Assembly (NCBI GenBank): GCA_029747015.1 | Contig: JAKOGI010000080.1 | Span: forward strand, 213,501-277,500 | DNA length: 64,000 nucleotides | Direction of reading: 5' to 3' | Origin: Carnegiea gigantea | Taxonomy: Eukaryota; Streptophyta; Magnoliopsida; Caryophyllales; Cactaceae | Position numbers and translations under genes: made by a program | Shown here: positions 22,288 through 35,864 of the stretch, in pieces | How the letters are laid out: every line of letters starts with the position of its first letter | Position numbering within the stretch: position 1 is the first letter of the stretch | Notes under the pieces: generated by a model | The model's input: the letters and a program-made list of their open reading frames with translations, nothing else | Databases searched by the model: none | Told to the model about the DNA's origin: nothing

Positions 22288-25200
22288 ATGCTCGTTCCCG
22301 GGGATCTAGGGTTTCGGGTTGTTGCCGTGTTCATCTTTGTCGTTTTTCCGGCAGGTTTCTTTGTTTTCCGGCGAAAATGGCGGATGGCGGCGGCCAGGAG
22401 GGCGGAGATCAACCGTCTTCTTGTTTCGGCTTCTGAAGAGGCTGCTCGCGCTGAGCTTGAGGCTTCTGTTGGTTATTCTGTCACCTATGCCGTCCCTTTA
22501 CAGCGGCACTGTGCTGTATGCTACACCCCCACCCATAATCGATGTGCTAGATGCAAGTCGTTCCATTACTGGTATGTTGTTTGGGTTTTCAATTTACTGA
22601 TTTTGAAATTGGCAATTGGGTTTTCATGCTTGATGTTTGTTGGAATTGGAATCAATTTGAGTTGAAGGAATGATGTTTGCTAGAATATGAGCAATGTGAT
22701 CTGAATTTTTGTAAGTTGAAGTCGTTTGATTGAGTGCGGTTGGGAATTGGACTGGTTTCATAGCTTGTCACAAAGAAAATCAATTAGCATTTTGGAAAGT
22801 TGAGGAAATTGCGATTGCAATGGTAGAAGTTGCATACTTTGTAGAATGGGACATCATGTTCAATCGTTTTTGACCAAGATGAACTGCAGTTGATATTGAG
22901 GATGCCGTGATTTGGGTGTTCAATGACATTGATGTTGTAGCCTTGTAGTTATGGTTTAAGTTTTGTAAATGTGATTTGGAAATTTAGACGGATGTAGTTC
23001 TCCAAATATTTGCAACCCAGTTTAGGGTGTTAGGGTATTCTTGCATGGAATGATGGAATGATCCTCATAGCATGAGGCATGACTCAGCGAAATGTCAAAA
23101 GGTTGGCGTCTTGTGAGTGAGATGGACAATCCTATGAACTTGTCTGAGGGCTATGCTATTGCATATTGAAATTTGCGAGGATCATTCTGAACATTGTTGT
23201 AACACATTATTGCTGGTCATTATTGTAATAACATGCTGTATTGTCATCTCTAGATTGGAGTATACGGTCCTGAACACGTCATATCATATTGACCTTCTGT
23301 TCATAGTTTATTAGGAAATTCTATTACAAATACACCTCTTATTGGCTGTTGCATCTCTGATGTTCTTATTCATGACTACATTTGTGGTTCAGTCTCAGAG
23401 AATGTTGAATACATATGAAAACCAAAACATTGTCATACACTTATTCTAGTGTTCCCCTTGGGATGTCATTCTATCCTTATGCCTTTGGTACCTTGTCCAA
23501 CTCACTTGGCTTTCAACGCATCATTAAGATTAAGATTTGCGGTGACCTTCGAATCCTATGACTGTTTTCTTCTTGTGAAATTGGTCTTCCTAGTGCAAGC
23601 TTCTATTTTGGAACGTGATTTGTATTGTGTATACATGATAAGGTCGACTCTTTTTAGCTTATGTTGATTGATACGTATATTAGTTGGTGTCTTGCACTCC
23701 TTCCTTTGTTTTTCTCCATGTGTGTTTTAAAAAAAAAAACATTCATGTTTTCATTTCCAATTGTTCAGATATTCATTGCATAGAGATGAATATCATCTTG
23801 AACTTTTATGATAGCGATTCTGTGACAATATCTGTCCCAATTTGACATTTTCAGCTCTGGCAAGTGTCAAATTATTCATTGGAGGCAAGGGCACAAGGAT
23901 GAGTGCCATCCACCCCCATCCAGTTTTGAGAATAATGAGGAAACAATCAGTTTGGTGGAAAATTCTGTGAAGCAATCTTACCATGATAATGCTGCCAGCA
24001 TTGAGATTGATAGGATTCCATTCACTGCACAAGGTAATACTACTCCAGAGAAAGATGGATTTCCATCGGAGGTCTCTGTGAAGGATGACAGTGGCACCGT
24101 TGATGATTCTGCACTTGTAAATGAATCTGGATCCCTGTCTGAAATTGATGAATCCTCTTCTGGTGATGACGCATGCATTGATGATTCCACTGATGATGAT
24201 AGTCTGCATGATCTCAATTCTGGCTTGTACGATTCTTGTTCCATTTTTGACAAACTTGAGAGTTCTTCAAGTGATGAGAATGTGAAGGAAAGCAACACAG
24301 TAAGGGAGGAATCTTATATGATGGTTGACTCTGACAGTAATACCAACCGAACAGAAGCTGCAGCAGATAGAAGAAATGATTCTTCAGAGATGAGAAGCAG
24401 CTCTGACAATAACGCAATGGAGCCTACATTATCCACTTCTGATAACTGGGATGGATCTCTGGATTCTGGCCGAGCCAAAAAATATGTCTACGCCAACAAT
24501 GCGAAGGCAAAATCTGGGACTTCTAATGACTGGGAATTCCCTGATTTAAAATCCTCTCTGCAACACACCAGCTTGTCAGGCAATTTGTCATCCGATTTGC
24601 ACTCACGATGCCCGAAGGAACCAAGGGGTACCTATGCTGGCACTTCAGGAGCTCATAAACTTGCTGAACCTACTTTACAAGACAAGAGGTCTACAGATAT
24701 CACAAGAGAAACAAACTCAACAAGCTCGAGTCCTAAAAAGCCTGATGTCAGCATTAAGAATATTGAGAGCCGTGGGGCTTTGATGAAGTCTGGGGAAGTT
24801 AGGCCTGCTGGTGAAACATCAAACGACAATGGCTTGCTATCCTGTGGTTTAAATTTAGCAAACAATTTGGACAGAGACAAAAAAGACGCTTCACCATCAA
24901 AGAAAGATGGTTTCTCCCGAAGAACTTCGAGCGATTCTTCACCATCTGGCACAAAGTGGGGCACTGCTCCAATTGTAAAGTCCACAAAAGCTAGTTGCAG
25001 TGACATCATCGCTCCTCAAGTAACTACTTCAACAGCAAGTGCTACTGTTGTCCTAAAAACATCTGTGCTAAAAGTTGTGGAGCAGCTTAGAGCTCCTAGA
25101 TCGTCGAAACAGAGTGAGGCTACTGGGAGAAACACTGACAGGGTCAGTCTTTGAACATCTTCATTTGTTTGTTGCTGAATATCTATTTCTGGAATGCCAC

Positions 25201-28200
25201 ATTAGTGAAATTACCTTGTTAATTTGCAGGGTGTTTTTCCATATGAATTGTTTGTCAAGCTTTATCATTGGAACAAGGCAGAATTGCGTCCCTCTGGTCT
25301 AATAAATTGCGGGAACAGGTTAGTATCTGATTATTTTCGCCTTTGGATCTGTTTCACGTGGGTGGTGGCATGGCACCATGGACTCATGACACAACAACGA
25401 TTTTAAAAATTAGCATGAATCACGGAACTTAAAGTTTATTGGTTGAATTTGATTAAGAAATAGCTTCTTCGTTTGTCAGTGGGATAAGGCTGAGGACGTT
25501 GAGATGTCCTCAGACCTTGCTTCAGTGGGATTGACCTGATTGTTTTATTCTCTCTTTGTTTCTCTTTTCTGCTTGCTGAAGTGGTTCTTTTTCTTCTTTC
25601 TAGTTGTTATGCAAATGTTGTGCTTCAGTGCTTGGCATTTACTCCACCACTTACTGCATATTTGCTTCAAGGCCTTCATTCAAAATCATGTAAGTATGAA
25701 TACAACTCTTACCTGGTAGATCTCTTTCCATCATTATGCCGTATCTGTCTCCATGAATATTTACTTTTGCTATCCCCTATTAATTATGGTTGCCTGTGTG
25801 TGATTTAATATCTTTGCATGGCAGGTATGAAGAAAGAATGGTGCTTTACATGTGAATTTGAAAAGTTGATTTTGAAGGCAAAGGAAGGGAGTTCTGTGCT
25901 ATCACCCATAGGCATATTATCTAAAATACACAAGATTGGAAGCCATCTTGCATCTGGAAGGGAAGAAGATGCACACGAGTTTCTAAGGTCAGCTGTTTTA
26001 CCTGATGTTTTCTAGGCTTTAAGATGAAGCATGGCATAGAAATGTGACTAAATTATATTGATATAGGTATGCTATTGACACAATGCAATCCATATGCCTC
26101 CGAGAAGCTGGGGTGAGTGTTTCCTCTTTGGAGGAAGAAACAACTCTCATGGGACTAGCTTTTGGGGGTTATCTTCTATCAAAGGTCAGCTAGTTTTTCT
26201 TTTTTTTGTTTTTGGGGTGAGAATTTTTTGGTAGGATGCAATTGGACAATAGTCTTATGTGTTGTTTTATGTTGTTTGTCTTTCTTCCAGATAAAATGCG
26301 CAAGATGCCATGGAAAGTCTGAAAGACAAGAGAGAATGATGGATCTTACTGTAGAGATAGAAGGAGACATAGAGACTTTAGAAGATGCATTGCGGAAATT
26401 CACAGGGACTGAATGCCTCGATGGAGATAACAAGTATTACTGTAGCAGGTTTGTTTGTCCTTTTTCGGCCTGTATACTTTTGTGATAGAAGGGGGTTTTT
26501 GTCAATTTTTGTTATTGAATATATGGTTTACAATAGGGCAGGCATCATATTATTTTACTAGGAAGGACAGTGGAAGCTTTTTGACTATATTGAACCTCTT
26601 TCTTTTATTAATTTCATTTGGCAGCGAAGTACATCATGCATTGGCTTTCTGCACAATTGTTCTTTAATAAAGATGAATTAAAGAAAATTTCATTGGTTGA
26701 TTGGGATATTGAATTCACTGTACCTCTTATGTTTGCTGGGTAGATAGAGCCATCGTACTCAATTTACGCATCTGTTTGTGTCTTCCAGAAACAGCATCAC
26801 TCCTGTTCTGATGCTTTCACTTACTGCCGAGAACACCAGTTTTCAGCCGCTACTAAGTTCTCATATTATTTGAGTGTAGGATTCATTGGCTAAATTTAGA
26901 TCGATAAGATGTCGATAAATCTAACTGCTTGTTTGGATAGGTGCAAATCTTACGAGAAAGCAAAGAAGAAATTAAGCATACTGGAGGCTCCTAATGTCCT
27001 TACAATTGCCCTAAAGCGGTTTCAGGTATGCATGGAATGATGAACAAATCTCTGGGTATACTCTGTCTTCTAATGTGACTTATTGACTCTATTTTTTTGG
27101 TTCTTTTAATGGTGGTACAGTCGGGTAAATTTGGCAAGCTTAACAAGCCAATTCGATTCCCAGAAATTCTGAATCTAACTCCGTATATGAGGGGAGCAAG
27201 TGATAAATCACCGATATACAGACTTTATGGAGTTGTGGTTCACTTAGATGTTATGAATGCTGCATTTTCGGGTCATTATGTGTGTTATGTGAGGAATGCA
27301 CACAAGTGGTACAAGATTGATGATAGCATGGTATGTTGTATACAAGCATCGAACTTACATAAACTACCTGCGCGCCTTTTCTATGTGCTCGAACTTTTCC
27401 TAACTTGTGCTTTTAATTGGACAGGTCAAAGGTGTAGAACTGGATAGGGTGCTAAAGAAGGGAGCATATATGCTATTCTACTCAAGGTATCATTGCGTAT
27501 TTTATGTTATTTGGTTACCAAGTTGCACATTTTGATTAAACATAGAAATTACCTATGCCCCTTTTTGGATTGGAGTGAGACTTGACCTTTGGGGAGATGC
27601 AGTTAGTACGACTTTTTATCAGATAAAGGCTAGCTGCAGCTGGTATTTTTTGATTATCTGAGAGCAAGCTACAAGAGAGTCTTATTGGAATATTGATAGT
27701 TGTTTGCAAAAAGTGGGTTGTTTGACTTGCTAGGTGTTACATGCATAGGCAGGGATATATAAGTCAAGTAAATAATCTCCTAGTTTATGTAGGATAATTT
27801 TGATGGCTATCGAGTAATTTAATTTCATTTCCCAAGCGATCATTGAGATGCTTCCTTTGCTATTTCGAATTAATCTTAAATGCTAATGGATTTGAAAATG
27901 ATGCTTCATCACAACTGTAACATAAGGTTAGGGTGAAAATAAGCAACTCACAAATTCTTTTAGTATATGAAATTCACTAAAGACATATTTGCATTTTAAC
28001 CAATAATATATTGATGAATTACATAATCAACCCTATTATTCAAATTCAGAGCCAAGTTGCTGACAAATTCTGCATCCTTTTTAACTTCAAGTTTAAAAAT
28101 TGAGACTCTAGATTTGGTTTTGGTCGGATTTTTGTTGAATACTTTTGTAACTAATTTTGTTTACTGGTTCACATAGTGATCAATAAAGATATTATTAAAG

Positions 28201-29006
28201 AGAGCAAGTTACAAATGCTGTTGTGCATTTCTCTATGTATATGTTACTTTTGGGTGTTGAGCATTTGTATATTGAATTGCAGGTGCTCACCGCGGGCTCC
28301 AAGGACTCTAAGAAGCTCTATAGTTTCCCAGGATTTGTCATCTAAGATAAAAAATCCTGAAGCTGGCCCTTCTCAGAATACTGGGGGGAATACCACTTCA
28401 AGACACAACCTCGGTGATGACCTTCAAGGAGAAGGAAGGCTCCGGCCTAATATCCTCGAACTTGACTCCGGCAGTGACACGTCTTCCTTGTTCAGCAACT
28501 CGGATGAGGTCTCAAGCAGCACAGACAGCAACAGGGACTCTATCAGTGCAGATGACATCTCTGATTATATTTTTGGTTACAATGGCTTCTGGAGACATTC
28601 TTCAGATTCCGACACCTCTTCTTCCTCCTCTTCCTCCTCGTCGTCTCCCCTGTATACAAATTCTTCACTTTCCAACGTGGAGAGGTATGTCCCTTCTCGT
28701 TCCGAACCTAGTGTTTCTCATAGTAGTAGTGCTCATTCAATTCCAGTACGGGATCCATATTGGGCACGCACACCTCGTGAGACTTGTAGAGCCGAGCAAC
28801 CAGGTGCTGGGGTCGGAGTTCCGTTTTTGCAATCTAACAGTAGTAAGCAGGTTAGAAATCTAGTAAATAGTAGCAGTTGTAGGGGGGCTGACTCCGAGAG
28901 ATTAGGATGGACTGACTCTTTGAGTAATGTGAATTCTGGTGTACATCTGAGACGATCATTGAGGAAAAAAGGAGATCAAGCAATCCATCACGCAGTTCTT
29001 AGTTAA
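22288..29006 (+). CDS. UBP16: ubiquitin carboxyl-terminal hydrolase 16-like, MYND zinc finger
   Basis: Eleven coding exons: 22288-22571, 23855-25142, 25230-25318, 25604-25689, 25825-25987, 26067-26184, 26291-26448, 26941-27025, 27121-27330, 27425-27486 and 28283-29006. All GT-AG phases agree, giving 1,088 aa. Residues about 8-27 are a membrane anchor. A MYND zinc finger spans 75-112 (C75, C78, C86, C89, C95, C99, H108, C112). A long acidic, Ser-rich linker fills 113-520. The USP catalytic domain runs about 525-850: the Cys box is GLINCGNSCYAN with Cys555, the His box FSGHYVCYV with His809, and WYKIDD supplies the acidic residue (Asp824). A Zn-ribbon CxxC pair lies between. The C-terminal tail is Ser-rich. 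It removes ubiquitin from proteins; Arabidopsis UBP16 acts in salt tolerance (family knowledge). Confidence 0.95.
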
Positions 29007-29297
29007 CAGAAGAGGAAAATAAGGCTTCCATGTTAGTGTTTCGCCCCTTTTTCTCTTGATGGACAGGGAGAAGGGCTCGGAAATATTGTACGTATGTATA
29101 CTTAACATTATATTTAATCAGTATATAAAGAAGAAAAATGAAAATTTTTGTATTCATTTCACTCTATTCCTTTTCCTTCGAATTTTTGCGATTATGTCAA
29201 CCTACGTACGCAGTTGTGCAGAATGATTTAATGTACTTCCTGCTATTTTCCAGTATGTTTGATACAGCTAACTAGTCTGCTGGTACAACGTCTAGAT
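29007..29297 (+). other. UBP16 3' UTR and flank
   Basis: Follows the stop codon and is T-rich. It likely holds the poly(A) site around 29100-29160 (ATTTAATCAGTATATAAAG). No further gene. Confidence 0.45.
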
Positions 29298-29506
29298 CAA
29301 GGGCCTGTTCTTTCGGTGAGAAATCTAGGTTTGGAGTGAGAAATTTAAATTTCCTACATAAAAGAATCAGAAAATTTGGAGCGGGATGAGAAGAATTGAT
29401 AAATCTAGATTTTCCACATAATAGTAGGAAATTCGGGGTTGGAAGGAGTGGAAAGGAGAGGAAAATTTCCGTTTCCCACTCAAAAAGAGCAGCCCTGATA
29501 TGTTGT
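29298..29506. mobile_element. short MITE-like inverted-repeat element
   Basis: The left end is GGGCCTGTTCTTTCGGTGAG. The right end, reverse-complemented, is GGGCTGCTCTTTTTGAGTGG. The interior carries repeated AAATCTAGNTTT, TAGGAAATT and TTCCNCATA words in both orientations. About 210 bp, with no coding capacity. Target duplication not clear. Confidence 0.5.
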
Positions 29507-29755
29507 CCCCTTAACACCTATTGTTGAATACCTCCCCCAAAATCCAAAAGAAAAAAACAAAAAAGAAAAGGTACTAAAGTAGGCACATATAATTTTCAAT
29601 CGCAACGTCAGTAATGAGCTTTAAATGAACTGAAAAGTCAATTTTGGACAATTTTTCAACTTGGGTCGGGGTCTACTAAAGTGTCTCTTTGAACTATTGT
29701 TTGTTTTTTTTGTAGTAGGTGGTGGTAAACAATTAAATCTAACATCGAATGAAAT

Positions 29756-29945
29756 CCGTCTCTTTATAATTACGCATCTGTCTCTCTATAATTACCGTCT
29801 CTCTATAATTACGCATCCGTCTCTCTATAATTACCGTCTCTCTATAATTACGCATCCGTCTCTCTATCTCTTTATAATTACGCATCCGTCTCTTTATAAT
29901 TACCGTCTCTCTATAATTACGCATCCGTCTCTCTATAATTATGCG
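29756..29945. repeat. minisatellite, CGTCTCTCTATAATTA-based
   Basis: Alternating blocks of TCTCTATAATTACGCATCCG and TCTCTATAATTACCG repeat about six to eight times, with a higher-order period near 37 bp and small variants (TCTTTATAATTA). All frames through it are repeat artefacts. Confidence 0.9.
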
Positions 29946-31345
29946 ATTCGATAGGTTTGACTCAGCCTTGTGAGCTTAGGTTTAAACCCTCCTCAACCCG
30001 AATGAACGGCCTGAGGACGCAAAGCAAACTTCACCGCACAAGCCACTGAGCTACAACTTCTGTTGCAAACTCTATGCTGAACCACCAACCCAAACCCCCC
30101 CCCCCCCCCAAAAAAAAAAAAAGTGCGCTGTTCAACTAGAGATTTCGGTGGGTAGTTGAATATGAATGCATGTAATGACTTCATGGCTTAGAGCCCCAGT
30201 TAACACTCTTATTAGGACCTCCTATGGACTACGTACGTACCAATCTTTGCATCCAACCTAAGATTACTCACCTAATGTTAGTTGACTATAAGCTTGGGCT
30301 CACGGTAGCCCCTACCATAGCCGTGGCCGAAGAGAGAGAGAGGGGGGGTCCATGAGCCCACTTGACAAGTCAAAGAGCGATAAATGATGAAAACCAATCC
30401 ATTGAGCCATTAGCCACAAAAGGGTCGAAGGCGATCGGACCACAATGAGTAATCTCACCCAGAATGGATGGTCCCTTGCGTGATTTTGGCTTGTGGATAA
30501 GGAGTCTTGTGTATGGTTGCTTAAGATATCAAGGCCCATACTATTGCAACTCATGAACAAGCAAGTTCGAGGCACCCAACGAAAGCATCCCCTGTCTAAA
30601 TCTAAGATTTATATTCGTCACATAGAAACAAGATTGTACAGATATTGTGCACATGTACTTTCTTTATGTGCTGTTTGTGGACTTTTCTGTGTTGCAGCCT
30701 CGCCGTCAGCCTCTTGTGTTACTCTCATTCTTCAATTTTAGTTGTACTTCTTCGACTTTTTGCGTAGAAGTTAATTTTTTGTGGCTAAGAATTAGGTTAT
30801 ATTTGACTTTATGGGTCCTTTAAATTATTGAATTTAGTTAGAATTGTTCCCTCTACGAGTAGTTCTACCTTTTTTTTCCCCCAAAAAAAATCAAATACAA
30901 TGTTTTTTTCAGGCAGCAACTCGTAAAGAAATAATAGAATGCACTTATAGATTGTTGACAAAAATATGGTCATACCAATGTCCAACAAAGTCCAGCTTAT
31001 TGGCCTTAAACGACATGTGCGTTTATCACTTTGATTTCCTCTCTTTTTGTAATTTGTTTCACCTTCTTTCAACTTCATCCACCTTTTCCATCTTTTTACG
31101 TCTCATTTCCTCTCTCAATTGCTTTCAACTCCTTTTCACCGACAACTTTTATTTCTAGTTGAAAAGAACGTGTTTTGACTAAAACATTCTAGTTTCGTCT
31201 TTTTGCAAACTAAGTAACAAAATTGTAGGCGCCTTAATTGATTCAGAAATATTGCATGAATCGATGTAACATAATGTGAAACTATTGTAGATTCATTGGG
31301 CATTGTGTTATGTCTTACTATCAATGAATTGTGTTGTGTTTTCTT

Positions 31346-31390
<45 letters not shown>

Positions 31391-31967
31391 GAGATCATTA
31401 GTATAAAACTTGAAGCATTATTTGTAATCATATATACTTCAAGTTTTAAATCCAAACTTTTATGTGATTGTCATCACCTAGCTGTTGTTGACTCTGTATA
31501 CTGTTCTGTAAATATTGCGAGTTATACAGACAAGGCAAGATATACTGGTTATGATTGAGAATAATGTTCTTACCCAAAAAAAAAGAGCAGATGTGAAAAC
31601 CTAGTGATATGCATATTTTTATACAGCTTTTGTAGTACAACTCGTGGAAGAATAAATCAGTAATCAGCAGATACAAAAACACCGAGCCGCACAAATTGAG
31701 GCCGCGCTTTTTTGTCCATGTTGTTGTTAAAAGGCCCAACACCAATACACCATGCTGGATGCTGCATGTTGAAGAAAATTCATTTCTGGAAAAAAAAATC
31801 AAATATGCATGCTTTTAAAGTTTTAGGAAGGAAAAAAGAAAGAAAAAAAAAGACGATTTAATTTGTCGGCTGAGATTAAGTACAGTCACGGAGCCTATAG
31901 TCTTAAATTTGTTCATCCAAGTCATACGGATTCTTCTTTATTAAAGTTATAGGGAGTGAGAGAGAGG
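29946..31967. other. intergenic with simple repeats
   Basis: Contains a (C)n(A)n compound run at about 30096-30122 and an (AC)n(AT)n microsatellite at about 31343-31390. No domain-bearing frame was found. Confidence 0.45.
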
Positions 31968-32218
31968 TATTCTTTTTAATTTATTATAAATATTTATCAT
32001 TAACATTCAGTATTGATCAACATCGATCAATACTGAACTACTGATCCATACTTAGTCATATTTTTTATTCAGAATTCCAGACATAATTAACATTCATCAG
32101 TATTTCTTAGAATTAATCAACACTCATCAGCACTCATTAGCAGTGATCAGTACTAATCAATACGCATCAACACTGATTAGTAATAAGTTATTTTTAATAG
32201 CTTGAAAAGAACAAGTCC
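31968..32218. mobile_element. MITE-like element with internal 10-bp tandem array
   Basis: The interior from about 32004 to 32175 is a degenerate 10-bp tandem array of the form ATCARCACTS (ATCAACACTC, ATCAGCACTC, ATTAGCAGTG, ATCAGTACTA, ATCAATACGC, ATCAACACTG). The right end AAAAGAACAAG, reverse-complemented, reads CTTGTTCTTTT. The left end GGTATTCTTTTTAATTTATT is a weaker match. It contains a perfect hairpin at 32006-32037. Confidence 0.45.
32006..32037. repeat. perfect 13-bp inverted repeat, 6-nt loop
   Basis: TTCAGTATTGATC - AACATC - GATCAATACTGAA. All 13 pairs match. It lies within the 10-bp tandem array. Confidence 0.95.
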
Positions 32219-34531
32219 AACATCTTTTTTTTTGTTTTTAGGTTTGAAGAATTAATCTATTTGTTTGTAAGGTATTTGCAGGAATAAGGTCAAATATATT
32301 TAATCCTTTTATATTTTGTGAAGATTTTACCTGTATCGAAAATTAATTATTGTTGTAAAGTAATATGAATTAGAGATTATACTGATACAATTTGGCTCAA
32401 ATGTTCAGTATCTATTTCCTTTAAATGAAACGTAGGTTTCAGTTTTATGAAAAGAAAAAAAAAAACGTACTCTGGATAGTAGTTAATATTAACTCATATT
32501 AATAGGAGGCTTTTTTTTTTTTTGGGGGGGGGGGGGGTTTACAAGAGGCATGGGGATCTTGAAACGAGTTTACCATCATTTTCAAACCCAGCAGTGATGA
32601 AAAGCACCAAATCCAGGTAATCATTATGTTTCTTCTACGAATATTTTAAGGTCAATTGTTTGACTCCACCAATCAATGCATTTCAAAGTACAATTCTAAA
32701 GTATGCTATGATTTTTATTATTTTATGTGTCAGAGATGCTTTGAGATGGTAGCCTAATTAGTTAGAAAAGCTATCTAATCACGCTATATTAACACATTGT
32801 TAATTTGGATTTTATTTCGTTAAAGTATTATGGAAACATAACTCAATCATTAATAATAGATGTAAGAAGTTATTGAATTATTAAAAGATTATATAGTAGT
32901 ATAATTTTTTGATATATATGTATAATTGTTGGTATTTAATGTATGAATTATGAAAAATTATTTCCTAAAAATAAATTACGTGTATCATTGATATGTATGA
33001 AATAAGTTTTATAACATCACTAAACAAATTATATTTTAAAAAAATTATTTTTTTGCAATTATTATTTTGGATAATAAAAATTAATATTGAAATAACATAA
33101 TTAATGAAAATAAACCTTTAAATAAGTCGATTAAATATTAATAAGATAAATTCAAGCCGATAAAGATGTAGAATAAAATATGTTCCACATTTGAGGTAAT
33201 TTTTTGGTACTGACATTATTTTCACGTCCCTATAAGCAAATTAAAAAATAATAAATTTTCTCGATAAAATCAAATAATACCTAAAAATGAAATCATATTT
33301 AAATTAAACATTTTGGAATTAAATTCAATCTAATATTCAATTGTACAATGACAACAATCAAGTTGTCATGGATAAACCTAACTATGGATTAAATAATCGA
33401 AATACTTGTGAGTTACTCCACCTATTGCTAATTGATTATATTTGATAAAATAAAAGGGCGTAAAAGTGAGCGTTATCCCACATTGATAAAAGTAAAGTAT
33501 TTGAATATGTATATAAGCTTGTGAGTTACTCTCCTTATTGACAATTGATTTTAGATTGTAACCTCATTTGAGCTCATATGTATGATTCTTTGTTTATGAC
33601 CCGATTTATTTATAAAATTAAACATTAAATAAGTTCAGTTCAGAACCTCCTCTCTGCAATTTGGCTTATTTTTTTTTCAGTTTGAATTATACGGACTAAA
33701 GCAAAATGCCTATCAGAACTTCCTCTACTCCATTTATGTGGGTTAGTTGGTGGTCTACGATTTTTAAACAAATATAAAATCAATCAGAACCAATTTCTCT
33801 TTAATTTGTAATTTAGGAGTAAGATTATTATATCTGACCCCCTTTCTCGCACAAACACCTCACCTGATGGTGAGATTCTGAGATATTGAATTTAAATTAA
33901 GATTTAAATTTCAGTTTAAAATAAATTCAGATAAAATAAATCAACAAGAACAGAGCCTAATTTATGAATTCATTGGTTCCCAATTTGCAGAATTTAATGC
34001 GTGTCTGATCCTGACCTTAGTTTATTCAATTTATTATTGGAGATAATACTTCTTACAAACTGAGAAAAATGTCAACAAGAATTAACAAAAATTTCACACA
34101 TATTTGAGTCGGCCCATCACCTATGCTTATGGATAATAAAATGTTGTACATTTATCGTGTCTGACAAGTACCAATCTGAAATCGACCAAATCAATCTCAT
34201 TTCCAAATGTCAAAATATGATTGGTCTCGACTGCAAATATAGATACCTTGCATTTGTAATACATGCACAGCATTCAATTTTCGTTTTTATTTAGATATCA
34301 TCATATGATACTAGCCATTTCTGTACCATAAACAAAACGTTCTCCTTCTGCTTTCAAAAAAGTTGTCAAATTTCCCCAAAAAAATTCAGAAAAGATAAGG
34401 GAACGTCATTTACTACATTAATATTTAAAATGAAAAGCTATTTGTTTACTCAATAATGAAATTTTGACATTATTTATCGGACAGTTGTAAACAAAAATTT
34501 TGACAAGTTTAGGAGGACGGATAAATTATTA
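32219..34531. other. intergenic, very AT-rich
   Basis: A (T)n(G)n compound tract lies at about 32511-32537. No gene or RNA recognised. Possibly decayed transposon DNA. Confidence 0.4.
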
Positions 34532-34536
34532 ATAAG

Positions 34537-35807
34537 TGTTGAAACAATCATGTGTAAGATTTTGATGATAACAACTTAAATGTACCAGTCAATATGCTAT
34601 CATGCTATGCTTGAGTTGTATGTTAGAATTGTGTATTGGGACAGGTTGCAAACACCTTCGAGAACAGTTCGAAGAAGCGTGGAACATCAAAGTGAATATG
34701 TATGCATGACATCAAGGAGGTCAAAGGATCATAAGACTCTTAGGGTTAATTACTGGTTGTATTTATCTAGATTCTTGTTAATATGTCAATTAGAAGATCT
34801 CGACTTAACACTCACCTTGAAGAAATTTCTTGCGCTAACTCAGAACACTGCTCAGAACAGTTTGAGCAATCAGGTCTGCAGTGTTCTGAGGGCAACGTAT
34901 AAAACTCTTGTCCCAAAAATTTTCAAGTATTTTTCTACTGTCAAAATTCCTAACATATTCGGGATTGATTTTCTGATAATATTTTATCTTACAAAGAGTC
35001 TTTCGCTAAATAATATTGTTTTCCTAAAAAGATACTATCAAAATATTTTATCTTAACCTTTAAGATATGATTTTCAAAAAAGATAATGTTGAGAGATTCA
35101 ATTCCGTTTGGAATACTGATTGTTTTTTAGAGTTATTGCTAAAATCCAAAACCTCCCATATACTTGCTGCACAAGTATTTCGTGGGTATATAATCTCTTG
35201 CCTCTCAACGTTTTCATTCACGGTTTTTCAAGGAACAAAATTGAGTTTTCTGTGAGAAAGTTTTCTCATTGAAAAACCTTTAAGAAGTGTGCTAAATTGA
35301 GTCATCCATATTGGCATAATAAGGATTGTATTGTACCTTACATTCAATTTATTTAGAAGCATTCAAAGTAAGATGTTTTTCTATTCTCCTCTGTCATCAG
35401 TGAGATTAGAGTGTGCCAAGTCTTGGGAGACTTTAGACGTGGTGTGTGCGTGGCTAGTTCTCAAGTGGAGGCTAGTTACGTGTTTGTGACGAGGGTCTCG
35501 AGGGAGACTAAGTTACGTGTGTGACGTAGTTACATGTGAGTTACATGTGTAATAAATTCGGTCCGTGTTAGTAAAAGTGTTGCTGAAATTCTACTGAGGT
35601 AGGTCGTGATTTTTACACCTCAATTGGGCCAGAGGAGGTTTTCCACGTAAAAATATTTTGTCTACTTTCATATTTCTGCATTCAGTTTTATTTTGCCTCA
35701 CTCCAAACACCTCTCTAAACAGTTCTCACGATTATTCTGAAACAAATGAAAAAGTTGGGAGACACAATTCACCCCCTGTTGTGTCATTGTGTGCTTATAA
35801 TCTAACA
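34537..35807 (+). repeat. 5' LTR of the Copia element
   Basis: 1,271 bp, begins TGTTGAAAC and ends CTAACA, the canonical TG...CA. A TATATAA at 35187-35193 is the likely promoter. Open frames inside (34580-35056, 35067-35255) are LTR sequence, not genes. Confidence 0.95.
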
Positions 35808-35809
35808 AG

Positions 35810-35822
35810 TGGTATTAGAGTA
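35810..35822 (+). other. primer-binding site (initiator Met tRNA)
   Basis: TGGTATTAGAGTA lies two bases after the 5' LTR. It matches the TGGTATCAGAGC-type complement of initiator tRNA-Met, with one C-to-T change. Confidence 0.85.
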
Positions 35823-35864
35823 GGTTCTCATAATTAGGTTAATACCTTGAGAGATCCTGAAAGA

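Noticed and set aside
24214..25009. Minus-strand frames inside UBP16 exon 2
   Set aside because: Antisense shadows of the long Ser/Asp-rich linker exon.
29756..29945. CRISPR-like array
   Set aside because: Repeats are contiguous AT-rich minisatellite units with no unique spacers, and the DNA is plant nuclear.
34580..35056. 158-codon protein gene
   Set aside because: Lies wholly inside the 5' LTR and recurs in the 3' LTR at 43908-44207.
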